Source of the DNA: Paramoeba atlantica
Taxonomy: Eukaryota > Discosea
Direction: 5' to 3'
Length of the DNA: 64,000 nt
NCBI GenBank assembly: GCA_977017575.1
Contig: CDRNVI010000053.1
Location: 310,001 to 374,000 of the forward strand
A program made the translations under genes and the position numbers. Below the pieces are notes generated by a model, which saw nothing but the letters and a program-made list of their open reading frames with translations, was not told the origin of the DNA and did not search any database. This document shows, in pieces, positions 18,133-26,910 of this stretch; the stretch's first letter is position 1, and each line of letters opens with the position of its first letter.

Positions 18133-19833
18133 ATGGATGGGGCTCCAAATCCTTTTCAGGAAAACCGTCTTCCACCACCCCCAAGTGATACAATAACATT
18201 AGGAGAAGTTGGAGGCGTATTATATCAAACATCAGCTACGGACTCCAGGGATTCACAACTCATCACTTTTAAACAAAATCGAGGACGATACTTTCCCTTG
18301 TTGCACTGCTCTTTCGATCTGTTGAGCACAGTTCACAAACTTTCGAAAACGACTTCCTGCACAGTAAATGACAATAGAAGCTTACCCAACATTTTTGATG
18401 GTACCAGTATTTTTGACTTCAATAAAGCGCTTTGTAGGAATATGCAAGCGATAACGAACAGTGCGCTACTGAAGCTACGCCATGCGGCAGATACTTCCCT
18501 GCTGTTCTCACCCCTTCATTTCTTTCTCAGGCCTGTGCTACCCCCGGACGTCGAGCGTGGCATCTATCAATCTAATAAGACGAAGCAACTTCGATCTGGT
18601 CCGACACGAGTGGTGAAGTCAATTGCGTGGCACTCCTCCGGTATTTTGGCAGTATTGGTAAATTCTTTGCATGATACGGACACAGATAATGGAGCCGTCT
18701 CGAATCGAAGCTCTAGTACACCATGTACCGTGTTACTTGTGTCGCTGGATGACTTATCCGCGGAAGCCAGAGGTATTTCTGCAATCTCGATGGGGGATGA
18801 CAAAATTTCGACGGGCGATCTTTCTTTTCGCGAACTCGCGCATGAATTTCAAACCGGGTGCCACGCTCTGGCTTGGGTTCCGGACAGCACCCCCGTACTT
18901 GCCGTAAGTTGCCGCGGCGGTATACTACTGTGGTCCACAGAGCTCAACTTATCCCACCTCGTCCCCGGGGCTATGCCCGTTCCCCGTACCTCATCCCACG
19001 CTTCACATTTCACCGCGAGTGGGGTTGCCGTATTCTACGCGTTCCCCGACACCCACGCTGAGATTTCAGTTCTGAGCTTTACACCCCAGGGTGGGCGGTA
19101 CCTCGCTGCGGCCAGTGCGTCGAGCTGCACAACCGTTATTTACGACATCTCCCATGCCCCGTGTAGTGCTGGGGCGATGGTGCGTAGTCTCCGTACCTTA
19201 CGTGGGGCCCCGCACAGTTTGTCATGGTCCCCTGAGGGTACGCTATTCGCGATGGGATTTACCCACCGAGCGGAGCTCCTGGTGTATCAAACCAACAAGT
19301 GGTGCTCCACTTCGTACGCTTTTCCCGGGGCAGTGCGTAAACTGCAGTGGGCGGTGTTCGACGATGGTCGGACAACATTACTCGTGTCCTGTACCAGCAG
19401 CAGCGCCTTGTATTTTCTAAGTTTTCCGAAACCAGTGTCCAATGCCGGGGTGATTACTAAGGTGATTTCCTGTGATCCGTACATTGCGCGAGATCGGATC
19501 TCCGGGAAGCCATGTTACGTAGGTGCGGATCTGTCTTCGACAGTTCCCGAAAGATCGCACCAAGCGTGCCTTTTGGCGTGGTCACTGTCGAGGTCGCTGC
19601 AGAGACTGTGTGGGGGGTTGGAGGATGGTCATATTGAGGCATTTCGGCACGATGGAGCACGAGGGTTTTCCCCGATTGGTGTGATTCGGGCTCACCCCGA
19701 TGTACCGGGGGGAGTTCGTATTCAACAAATGGAATTTGTAAGCACAGACTGGGGAGAAGTGCTCTCTGTATTGTGGGATGACAGTTCCATCACATTTACG
19801 TCCTTCATGATGCGTCACGGCAGTGGTTATTAG
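18133..19833 (+). CDS. AAAS: Aladin-like WD40 nucleoporin
   Basis: A 566-residue beta-propeller protein from the first ATG at 18133. The N-terminal NRLPPPPSDTITL block parallels the PPPPPRGQVTL of human Aladin. WD-type blades follow: VKSIAWHSSGILAV (about residue 161), HALAWVPDSTPVLAVS, LSFTPQGGRYLAAAS, HSLSWSPEGTLFA (about 360) and VRKLQWAVFDDG. The order and spacing match Aladin, a nuclear pore component on the cytoplasmic face. No catalytic function is expected. Codon third positions become C-rich around 18880-19060 and G-rich toward 19600-19720, a faint version of the GC islands. A different WD40 protein remains possible, because the assignment rests on the N-terminal block plus blade order. 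Confidence 0.78.
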   Translation: MDGAPNPFQENRLPPPPSDTITLGEVGGVLYQTSATDSRDSQLITFKQNRGRYFPLLHCSFDLLSTVHKLSKTTSCTVNDNRSLPNIFDGTSIFDFNKALCRNMQAITNSALLKLRHAADTSLLFSPLHFFLRPVLPPDVERGIYQSNKTKQLRSGPTRVVKSIAWHSSGILAVLVNSLHDTDTDNGAVSNRSSSTPCTVLLVSLDDLSAEARGISAISMGDDKISTGDLSFRELAHEFQTGCHALAWVPDSTPVLAVSCRGGILLWSTELNLSHLVPGAMPVPRTSSHASHFTASGVAVFYAFPDTHAEISVLSFTPQGGRYLAAASASSCTTVIYDISHAPCSAGAMVRSLRTLRGAPHSLSWSPEGTLFAMGFTHRAELLVYQTNKWCSTSYAFPGAVRKLQWAVFDDGRTTLLVSCTSSSALYFLSFPKPVSNAGVITKVISCDPYIARDRISGKPCYVGADLSSTVPERSHQACLLAWSLSRSLQRLCGGLEDGHIEAFRHDGARGFSPIGVIRAHPDVPGGVRIQQMEFVSTDWGEVLSVLWDDSSITFTSFMMRHGSGY

Positions 19834-20088
19834 GATTGTAGTTTCAGGTCTGCGCTTGAAGTAGCGTAGTAGGTTTTGACAACAATGTCATTCTTTAGAT
19901 GGTCCACCCTTTATTTAGAAAAACGTGGAGTCCGTTTATGTCAACCGATAAATTATATTTCGAGGTCGTTTAGCGCACATATTTTCTTGGATATAACTAT
20001 ACGACTTCAAAGTTTGACTATCAATTTCAGTAGCTAGATATTTTGCAAGTGAAACGCTCAGTAGGATATTAAAAGGAAACTACACTTC

Positions 20089-21639
20089 ATGTTCAAGAGG
20101 AATTTCGTTCCCCAATTTTTCGACCGATTTCTAAATATTCCCCGGCGAGCATATTGTTCAAAGACATCGTGCAGTACCCAGCCTCTAGCTAATGCAGAAG
20201 CAAGTACTGTCTTGTCTAAGGGTGGTGGCAGCTCCAAGGCAATGCATACGTGTATACCAACGTGGCTTACGGAAATGATTGAAGCATCGAAAAAGCTAAA
20301 GCGAGACATGAGAAGTCAAGACTTGCACTTTTACGATACATCTGAATGGCAAAGAAGGGCTCACTCGTTTGACAATGAAGTGTGGGATCCCAATAACATG
20401 ACAATGGTTGCCAAACAGCGACTATGTTTGGGACAGCCCCATAAAGAATACACGCTGATTGGAGAGATTTTTAGTTTTCCCGATCAGGAGGATAATCCTG
20501 TAGTCAACAATCCTGGTAGACCTGCAAAGCTTTGGTGGGACCACTCCAGTCCGACCCAAAAAGTTCTAGTTCAATTATCGGATCATTTTCCACCTTTGTT
20601 GTGGCCCGGAGTGATTCCCCAGTGCGAGTCACTTCTAAATTTATTCACAGAGTTTCTTGACATTGACGCTAAGCACATGAAGCTTAACATCGATGAATAT
20701 GAATCCAAACAAAAGTCCTATGAAGAGCAGCTTGGTACCTCGATTAGTTTTGAGACTAGCAACAAGCATCAGCTACGAGATCTTTTTATGAGAGACCTAC
20801 GAAACAAGGACCCCGCTGACTTTCGTCTGGATTGGGAGAAGGACTTCAGCATGTATTTAGGCACAGCAGATAATTTTCGAGTTATAGAAGAAAGGTGGAA
20901 AAGAAATCCCTTCTGTTTTGGATGGCCGCTCATGCTCTCCGATGGAAATCATTATATGGAAAATCAGCCCCTGCATTGTTGTGCGTTTCGCACGATAATG
21001 AGCAAATCTATTCTATCCTTCCAATCGCGAGTAGATTTACAACTGGAATCTCTTGCCACTTTGCGATCGACGCAAAACAACGATGAAGAAAATCCGTCAG
21101 ATATTCTTCTAGAGGTCCCAGTTTTAACTCACATCAACTACCAACAAAATAGGAGGCTGTGTGGGGGTCCGAAGTTTGTTCAACGATACAACAAGATTAT
21201 GGGAACTGATTTTCCAGAGGACACTCCCGTTGATGTGCTAGCTGCTCTTTGTCGGGAGGTTATCTGTAAATCTCCACGAGACGTATACAAAGAAGTAGAG
21301 TTTCTTGCGAAGTTGCTGGAGAAGGGAGTGCAGCCAGATCGAACTCCGCGACTCCCTACCGTCCTTCACAGTACCACGAAACTTGTTGGTCAAATAAGCT
21401 ACAACGTGGTTTATCTCGCATGTATGGAGTACGATAGATGGGTAGAGGACATTTACAAGAAGTTTTCTTCGCATCCTGAGCCAGTGCTACGAATAGCCCT
21501 TGCAAAAGGTGCATCCATAGTTATGAGACCCGACCTTGTAGAAGAAATGATACAGCTCGAGAAAGATGACGAAGTACAAGCATCTATGAAAAAGTTGATA
21601 GACATGGGTAAAAGTAATGCGGAAGCCAACAGGAAATGA
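20089..21639 (+). CDS. Conserved-looking protein of unknown function, probably mitochondrial
   Basis: 516 residues. The first 40 are basic and poor in acidic residues with FKRN, RFLNIPRRAYCSK, which reads as a mitochondrial presequence. The mature part is hydrophilic, with many W and P residues and mixed helices and no membrane segment. I recognise no domain. Several large kinetoplastid-specific mitoribosome and editing-complex proteins have this appearance, so a mitochondrial ribosome or assembly role is a guess only. The start is the first ATG of the frame. Codon use matches its neighbours, supporting a real gene. Confidence 0.8.
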   Translation: MFKRNFVPQFFDRFLNIPRRAYCSKTSCSTQPLANAEASTVLSKGGGSSKAMHTCIPTWLTEMIEASKKLKRDMRSQDLHFYDTSEWQRRAHSFDNEVWDPNNMTMVAKQRLCLGQPHKEYTLIGEIFSFPDQEDNPVVNNPGRPAKLWWDHSSPTQKVLVQLSDHFPPLLWPGVIPQCESLLNLFTEFLDIDAKHMKLNIDEYESKQKSYEEQLGTSISFETSNKHQLRDLFMRDLRNKDPADFRLDWEKDFSMYLGTADNFRVIEERWKRNPFCFGWPLMLSDGNHYMENQPLHCCAFRTIMSKSILSFQSRVDLQLESLATLRSTQNNDEENPSDILLEVPVLTHINYQQNRRLCGGPKFVQRYNKIMGTDFPEDTPVDVLAALCREVICKSPRDVYKEVEFLAKLLEKGVQPDRTPRLPTVLHSTTKLVGQISYNVVYLACMEYDRWVEDIYKKFSSHPEPVLRIALAKGASIVMRPDLVEEMIQLEKDDEVQASMKKLIDMGKSNAEANRK

Positions 21640-22029
21640 CACTATTTTTAGAAAATTACTTTTGCAACTAACTAAAGTAATCGTTCTCTAGTTTTATATG
21701 GGCAGTAATCTCACATTCCCTGGTTTGCAGTGGTGTTTTTTTTCACTGAACCTTTCACATTTCTTTAAGTAATTATAAGTTATGTATTTTGAGAGAGCGT
21801 GATCGATTGTTAGAATATCCGATGATTACATCCTTTCACTGTAGATCAACCATGCTTTACACAAGTACCCATAAAGTATCTGTGAGTGCATTGCAGTATG
21901 TAAATAAGCGAGATCTGAGGTAGCTCCTTTATCTATTGTACTACAATTACTTCCATCAGATCACAATATCGACCGCTCGATCACCTGTGTTACATAATCG
22001 TCGTATCGTAGGTAGTTGTAGTCATTCTT
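21640..22029 (+). other. Intergenic, likely acceptor region only
   Basis: 390 bases. A T-run at 21735-21745 and several pyrimidine stretches are followed by AG dinucleotides at about 22009-22019, just before the ATG at 22030. No other feature is seen. Confidence 0.4.
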
Positions 22030-22974
22030 ATGGGAGCGGCACATTCGCATGAAATATCGCCCCTTTCCTTGGCTGCGATCCGTGCCACGACTCTTGCTCT
22101 GCCCTGTAGTCACGATGAAGCTAAACGACCGTGGCAGCCGGAGGACTCACAATCTTCGTTTTGCCGTCTTCGCCAGGCGTATCTGGGGCTTGACTTTCGT
22201 TCTCTTTACAGCCACACACGGTCCTGGGTAGTAAAGTCGTGCGCCAGGGGACACCAACAAGACGCGTCGAGAGCTGATACAGTTTGTTCCCTGCTAGCGA
22301 ATTGCATACCCACACATTCCCGGACATGTAGAAAAATTCTACAATCTCAAGAATATTTGGGTTTGTCGGCGTTCGTAAAACTCCCTTGTCAACTCACCAT
22401 CGAAAGGGAGGCAAGACGATTATCAATTGATTCCTTAGTTGCAACTCATCGCATGAACCGTGAAATAAATAAAAAGCAAAAGAGAACGGACCTTGCCTCC
22501 TGTCGTAGCACAGGGTCCAGCCCCACTGAGCCTGTTTCCTCTATGACATCATTGCTTCCACCGACTCAACATTCATATTTTGATATTCATGACACACGTA
22601 ACCCGCCCACCTTGTTGGGAGCACAGGAATTGTTTCATCATGGACATCCACTTATTAAAGGGGTTCGCGCCACGTCTTCGTGTCGGGAACGTGGTTCCTG
22701 TGGTTCGACTAATAAGGCGCTCGGAGGTATCAAGAAAGCCAATAAGCTCGACTCCTACTTTACACAAGGATTTGGTACAAGGGAAAGCCATCAAATTCAA
22801 ACCAGCTTGACTGCATCAGAACAATTAAAGACGAATCTGGTCGTCCAGAAATTAACAGCGAGCAGATTGGCTATGGTTGGTTCATCCAGTAAAACATTGA
22901 GAATTCAAACCTGGATCACAGAAGTCAGTAAAAGTTGCCCTACCACCGCGGTAACAGATGTTCCGCCTTTATAA
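22030..22974 (+). CDS. Unknown protein with N-myristoylation motif
   Basis: 314 residues beginning MGAAHS. Gly2 with a small residue at 5-6 and Ser6 is the classic N-myristoyltransferase substrate pattern. The rest is polar, rich in Ser, Thr, Arg and His, has no membrane segment and no domain I recognise, and is probably largely disordered. A myristoylated N-terminus would place it on a membrane such as the plasma, flagellar or endomembrane. Compositional complexity is lower than in neighbouring genes, so gene status is a little less certain. It lies between the unknown mitochondrial gene and CFIm25 with normal spacing. Confidence 0.6.
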   Translation: MGAAHSHEISPLSLAAIRATTLALPCSHDEAKRPWQPEDSQSSFCRLRQAYLGLDFRSLYSHTRSWVVKSCARGHQQDASRADTVCSLLANCIPTHSRTCRKILQSQEYLGLSAFVKLPCQLTIEREARRLSIDSLVATHRMNREINKKQKRTDLASCRSTGSSPTEPVSSMTSLLPPTQHSYFDIHDTRNPPTLLGAQELFHHGHPLIKGVRATSSCRERGSCGSTNKALGGIKKANKLDSYFTQGFGTRESHQIQTSLTASEQLKTNLVVQKLTASRLAMVGSSSKTLRIQTWITEVSKSCPTTAVTDVPPL

Positions 22975-23645
22975 AAGAGTTGTTTTAAACTTTAGTTATA
23001 ATCCTTTTTTAGCATCTCTAAAAACTTGTATTGTTGAATGCAGATCGATTTAGGTGTGTATAGGGGGGGTAAATGCCGATGAACATGGATTTATTTATAC
23101 CAGCCTCCTATTTTGTCTTTTATATGAAACAAACATCGTTGTTTCCCCTTTCCTAATGATATTTCTTGACCTTCATTATTTCTCTTTGTACTTTATCTTC
23201 GTACGCTTTTTTATCACATTCACTAATTTATTACGCATCGAGTTCCTAAAATACTAGGAACTGAAAATAGTTTTTAGTATACGTATTGAAATTTTTATAG
23301 TACGTATTGAATATGCATGACGTAGGGACTAGCGAGTAAGTAACTTCATTTATCAGCATCGAGTTCACTCCTCTCGCTTATTCCTCCCTATACAAAGGAT
23401 TGTTCTCACGATAATTTCATTTAGTCTTATACGGTAATGGATGTTGACGCCAAAAAATCTTTTCGTGCTGTGTTACAAAACGCTTTACAACTGTTGTCGC
23501 AAATTTTTCTTTAGTAACCACCTGCATTTAGAATTATCTCCCTTCCTTTATTCTCTTATTAATAATTATATAATAATGATTATTCTATTATATAATAATC
23601 TATTCATTATAAATATGACTTTAGAATAATGACTTAAAGAACGCC
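22975..23645 (+). other. AT-rich spacer, no gene supported
   Basis: 671 bases of strongly AT- and T-rich DNA. At 23561-23610 it contains two copies of a TTATATAATAAT-like unit. Short frames here begin without ATG or are pure low-complexity hydrophobic translations, so I do not accept them. The T-rich character would provide splice-acceptor polypyrimidine for CFIm25. Confidence 0.5.
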
Positions 23646-24542
23646 ATGATGTATCGCGATTCTTCTCGGGCTAAAGTAAGCGTGTTTTCTTTGGAGTCGT
23701 ACAGTTTTCTTGAGAAAACGGTGCACCGACCAGAGCGTGACCTTTCGACCGAGGCCCACCTTACTCGACTGCAAAAACGCTACGATCGCAAGGGTTGCGT
23801 TCGCACAGTAGAGTCCGTGCTTCTGGTACACTGCCATTCGCACCCTCATGTACTTCTCCTGCAGGAGGACAACGGCAAGGGGGCTTTTCGTCTACCTGGG
23901 GGAAAATGTCGTGAGTTGGAAACTGATTTAGATTGCCTGCGCCGTAAGTTAAAGTCTTTGTTGGGTAGGGATGATAGAACCCCTCCTGCAGGATTTCCGC
24001 ATCACAGTATTTTTGGTCAGATGAGTGTGTTTTCCGTCCGGTCCGCTCCATCGGTGATCAGCAACCCGGCTTCACGAGACCCTTCTGTCGCAGGTAAAGT
24101 TGGTATCCCTGAAGCAGTAGAAGAGAAGGACACCCCTCTCTCTAAGGACGCGACCCTTGATAGCACCTACGAAAATGCTCAAAATACGCAAACGGATTCC
24201 AAAGAGGAAACGACTAGTGCTTCGATTGCTCAGTCACCTGAAAACCAACATCCTCCGCCTCGAACGTTTCATGTGGCCGAGCTGCTCGCCGAGTGGACAC
24301 GACCGAACTTTGAGTCGCTGGTCTATCCTTACTGTCCTCCCCACGTTACCAGCCCCAAAGAGATACGGAGAATTTATCTCGTTCACATGCCTCAAAACCA
24401 CACGTTTCTCGTACCTAAAAATATGAAATTGTTTGCTGTGCCATTGTTCGAGTTGTATGACAATACCACCCGATTTGGGAGTGTAGTTTTTAGTAACCTT
24501 CCCCAATCTCTGTCTCGATTTGATTTAGCTGCAATGTCGTAG
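23646..24542 (+). CDS. NUDT21: Pre-mRNA cleavage factor Im 25 kDa subunit (CFIm25), with an internal insertion
   Basis: 298 residues against about 227 in human. The N-terminal block (YSFLEKTVHRPE, then RKGCVRTVESVLLVH) and PHVLLLQ-x7-FRLPGGK match the Nudix-fold CFIm25. After SLLGRDD the family's short loop is replaced by an acidic, low-complexity insertion of about 85 residues (about 117-203). The chain then resumes with LLAEWTRPNFESLVYPY, HVTSPKEIRR, FLVPKNMKLFAVPLFELYDN and the terminal LSRFDL. The Nudix-box glutamates are not conserved, as in other CFIm25 proteins, so it should bind RNA (UGUA in animals) without hydrolysis. In kinetoplastids 3' processing is coupled to trans-splicing of the downstream gene. 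Confidence 0.92.
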   Translation: MMYRDSSRAKVSVFSLESYSFLEKTVHRPERDLSTEAHLTRLQKRYDRKGCVRTVESVLLVHCHSHPHVLLLQEDNGKGAFRLPGGKCRELETDLDCLRRKLKSLLGRDDRTPPAGFPHHSIFGQMSVFSVRSAPSVISNPASRDPSVAGKVGIPEAVEEKDTPLSKDATLDSTYENAQNTQTDSKEETTSASIAQSPENQHPPPRTFHVAELLAEWTRPNFESLVYPYCPPHVTSPKEIRRIYLVHMPQNHTFLVPKNMKLFAVPLFELYDNTTRFGSVVFSNLPQSLSRFDLAAMS

Positions 24543-24709
24543 CATTCTCCTACACTGTACTTGACTTGCGATTATCGCGGAAATTTTTGGAAAATCGTAC
24601 ACATTACACCGCAATCGTATATTACACCGCAAGGTTAGGCCAGATAGATTTTTCATTATTATGAGAGGTCCCAACCCAAAAGTTCTTGTATTAAAAAATT
24701 AGATTTAAT

Positions 24710-24730
24710 TTGAAAGGTCTAATTTTGCAG
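24710..24730 (+). promoter_or_regulatory. Likely upstream trans-splice acceptor of the lysyl-tRNA synthetase
   Basis: A T-rich tract ends in TTTTGCAG, with AG at 24729-24730. An mRNA accepted here would contain the in-frame ATG at 24782 (mitochondrial form). It would also contain an out-of-frame ATG at 24736 opening a 24-codon upstream frame that overlaps it. Inferred from sequence only. Confidence 0.45.
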
Positions 24731-24781
24731 TACACATGAAATTTGCAAACTGGATGGCAGTCCAATTCCCAATCGTTTCTC

Positions 24782-26506
24782 ATGCGTCGCATTCACTGTC
24801 TAGACGCTAACCATATATTATCGCGGTGTTTTCATACTAGTTCTTGGCTATATCTCAACAGAGTTTATAAAACATTGTCTACCATGACTGAATCAGCACT
24901 TTCTGAGGGAGTCGATCAACTTTTGAAAGTGAAGAAATCTGATACGGATATGTCTACCAATGAAAGCGGTTACTATCAACAAAGGCTGCGCACCGTAGAA
25001 GGTCTTGGCGTAGAAGGCAAGGCCTATCCCCATAAATTCCAAATTTCAATGACGCTAGACAAGTATCGAGAAACCTTTGACGACAAACTAGAAAACGGTG
25101 AACGATTAGAAGAGAAAAGGGTTTCTATCGCGGGGCGAATTATGAATATCCGAAGTAGCAGCTCCAAGCTAAGTTTCCTTGACTTACAAGGAGAAGGGGT
25201 GAAGATTCAAATCTTTGCGCAGGTGAATTCTTATGAAGGAGGAAAAGAGGCGTACAATGCGATTCTTAAAATCGTACACCGAGGTGATATCGTAGGAGTG
25301 CGCGGAATTCCGTGCAAGAGCCGAACGGGGGAGCTCTCCATTGTCCCAACCGAGATGACTTTGCTCTCTACATGTTTTCACATGCTTCCCAAGGATTACT
25401 ATGGCTTCGAGAACCAGGAACAGCGATACCGCCAACGATACCTGGATCTTGTCGTGAACGGAAACACACGTCGTATCTTCCAAACCCGAGCAAAAATTAT
25501 TACCTTTCTCCGTCGTTTCTTCGACGAGAGAGATTTTCTAGAGGTGGAAACACCGATGATGAATCAGATCGCTGGTGGCGCCGCGGCCCGTCCCTTTAAA
25601 ACCCACCACAATGATCTCAACCTCGACATGTACCTCCGCATCGCCCCCGAGCTCTACCTCAAAATGCTCATCGTCGGCGGCCTCGACCGTGTCTACGAAA
25701 TCGGTCGCCAGTTCCGCAACGAAGGCATCGATCTCACCCACAACCCCGAATTCACCAGCATGGAGTTCTACTGGGCCTACGCCGACTACCACGACCTGAT
25801 GCGTCTCACCGAGGACCTCCTCAGCTCCCTCACCCTCTCCCTCCTCGGCTCCACCACCGTCCCCTACGACGCCACCGGCGAGCCCCTCACCTTCAACTTC
25901 GCCCCCCCGTTCCGTCGGGTCCACTTCATCCCGGAACTCGAGCGCTGCACCGGTCGCCCCTTCCCCCCCGATTTCAACGCCCCCTCCTTCCAACCCTTCC
26001 TGTTGGATCTGATCCAAAACGTGGCGAAGATCGAAGTCCCGCTGCCCCATACCGTCCCCCGGCTCCTGGATGCCTTAGCCGGGCACTACATTGAACCCAC
26101 CTGTGTTCACCCCACCTTTGTCTTAGACCATCCACGGATTATGTCCCCGTTAGCCAAATGGCACCGGAGTGATCCACGACTCTCGGAGCGGTTCGAGCTG
26201 TTTGTGAACCGCAAGGAGCTGTGCAACGCGTACACGGAGCTCAACAGCCCGCTCGCGCAGAAGGCGTGCTTCGTGCAGCAAATGGAGGACCGTGCCAAGG
26301 GGGATGAAGAGGGGATGGAGATGGATGCGGGGTACGTGAGCGCGCTGGAGTACGGGCTCCCGCCGACCGGGGGGTGGGGGTTGGGGATCGACCGGTTGAC
26401 CATGTTTTTAAGCAACCAGAGTAATATTAAGGAGGTGTTGCTGTTCCCGGCGATGAGGCCGGAAGGGGGTGGGGAGGAGGGGAAGGGGAGGGAGGGGAAG
26501 AAATGA
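24782..26506 (+). CDS. KARS1: Lysyl-tRNA synthetase, class II, probably dual-targeted
   Basis: 574 residues from the ATG at 24782. A second in-frame ATG at 24884 would give a 540-residue form. Residues 1-34 of the longer form ([22 protein letters not shown]) look like a mitochondrial presequence. The core has the OB-fold anticodon domain and class II motifs: motif 1 [10 protein letters not shown], motif 2 [14 protein letters not shown] and motif 3 [14 protein letters not shown]. An AG after a pyrimidine-rich run at 24845-24861 lies just before the second ATG, so alternative trans-splicing could give cytosolic and mitochondrial enzymes from one gene. The C-terminal 15 residues are Gly/Glu/Lys-rich, encoded by the G-rich half of GC island 2. 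The start at 24743 is TTG and is rejected. Confidence 0.96.
   Translation: MRRIHCLDANHILSRCFHTSSWLYLNRVYKTLSTMTESALSEGVDQLLKVKKSDTDMSTNESGYYQQRLRTVEGLGVEGKAYPHKFQISMTLDKYRETFDDKLENGERLEEKRVSIAGRIMNIRSSSSKLSFLDLQGEGVKIQIFAQVNSYEGGKEAYNAILKIVHRGDIVGVRGIPCKSRTGELSIVPTEMTLLSTCFHMLPKDYYGFENQEQRYRQRYLDLVVNGNTRRIFQTRAKIITFLRRFFDERDFLEVETPMMNQIAGGAAARPFKTHHNDLNLDMYLRIAPELYLKMLIVGGLDRVYEIGRQFRNEGIDLTHNPEFTSMEFYWAYADYHDLMRLTEDLLSSLTLSLLGSTTVPYDATGEPLTFNFAPPFRRVHFIPELERCTGRPFPPDFNAPSFQPFLLDLIQNVAKIEVPLPHTVPRLLDALAGHYIEPTCVHPTFVLDHPRIMSPLAKWHRSDPRLSERFELFVNRKELCNAYTELNSPLAQKACFVQQMEDRAKGDEEGMEMDAGYVSALEYGLPPTGGWGLGIDRLTMFLSNQSNIKEVLLFPAMRPEGGGEEGKGREGKK
24845..24861 (+). promoter_or_regulatory. Possible downstream trans-splice acceptor for cytosolic LysRS
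   Basis: TGGCTATATCTCAACAG ends with AG at 24860-24861. An mRNA accepted here would exclude the ATG at 24782 and start translation at 24884 (context ACCATGA) after a leader of 22 bases plus the spliced leader. This is an inference from position. The pyrimidine tract is short. Confidence 0.35.
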
Positions 26507-26550
26507 AGGGGGGATTGTGGTGAAAGTTGAGGGGATGTGATGGTTTACGT
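25570..26550. other. Skew-inverting GC island 2
   Basis: Inside the LysRS gene. Bases 25801-25860 have 32 C and 9 G. Bases 26461-26520, which cross the stop codon, have 39 G and 0 C. The switch is near 26050-26250. The island begins about 800 bases into the gene and continues about 40 bases past its stop, so it is not aligned with the gene. Confidence 0.9.
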
Positions 26551-26910
26551 AGTGGGTTGTACAGGGGATTGAAGACGAGTTGAAATACGGATTTGATCTA
26601 CTTGTGTAGGTTTACAGAGTAGCAAAAAATTAATTTATGTTGGGCTTTAGGTTTTTTTCTGAATTTACGTTTCCTTCTAATTTGTGTTAGATATACAACG
26701 TAAGGTTATTTTTAGTAAGACGCAGAAGCTTTACGACTATGATTATCTGGACCTCTTTTTGCACGGAAAACATGGAACTGTTAAGCGGAATGAATATTCT
26801 AATCATTCTTTAAATAGTGTATTTTAATGTAGGTATCGCTGCCGAGGAATGTTGAATTGTTCGGGAAAAAAAAGAATTGCTTAAATTAGAATGAGTGCTT
26901 TTAAATTAGT

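Noticed and set aside
23054-23629. Two short hydrophobic frames in the spacer before CFIm25
   Set aside because: The first begins at GTG. Both are Phe/Leu/Ile/Tyr-rich translations of AT-rich spacer.
25538-26050. 170-codon minus-strand frame opposite LysRS
   Set aside because: Glu/Gly/Val-rich antisense translation of the C-rich half of island 2. No motif, and wrong direction for the cluster.
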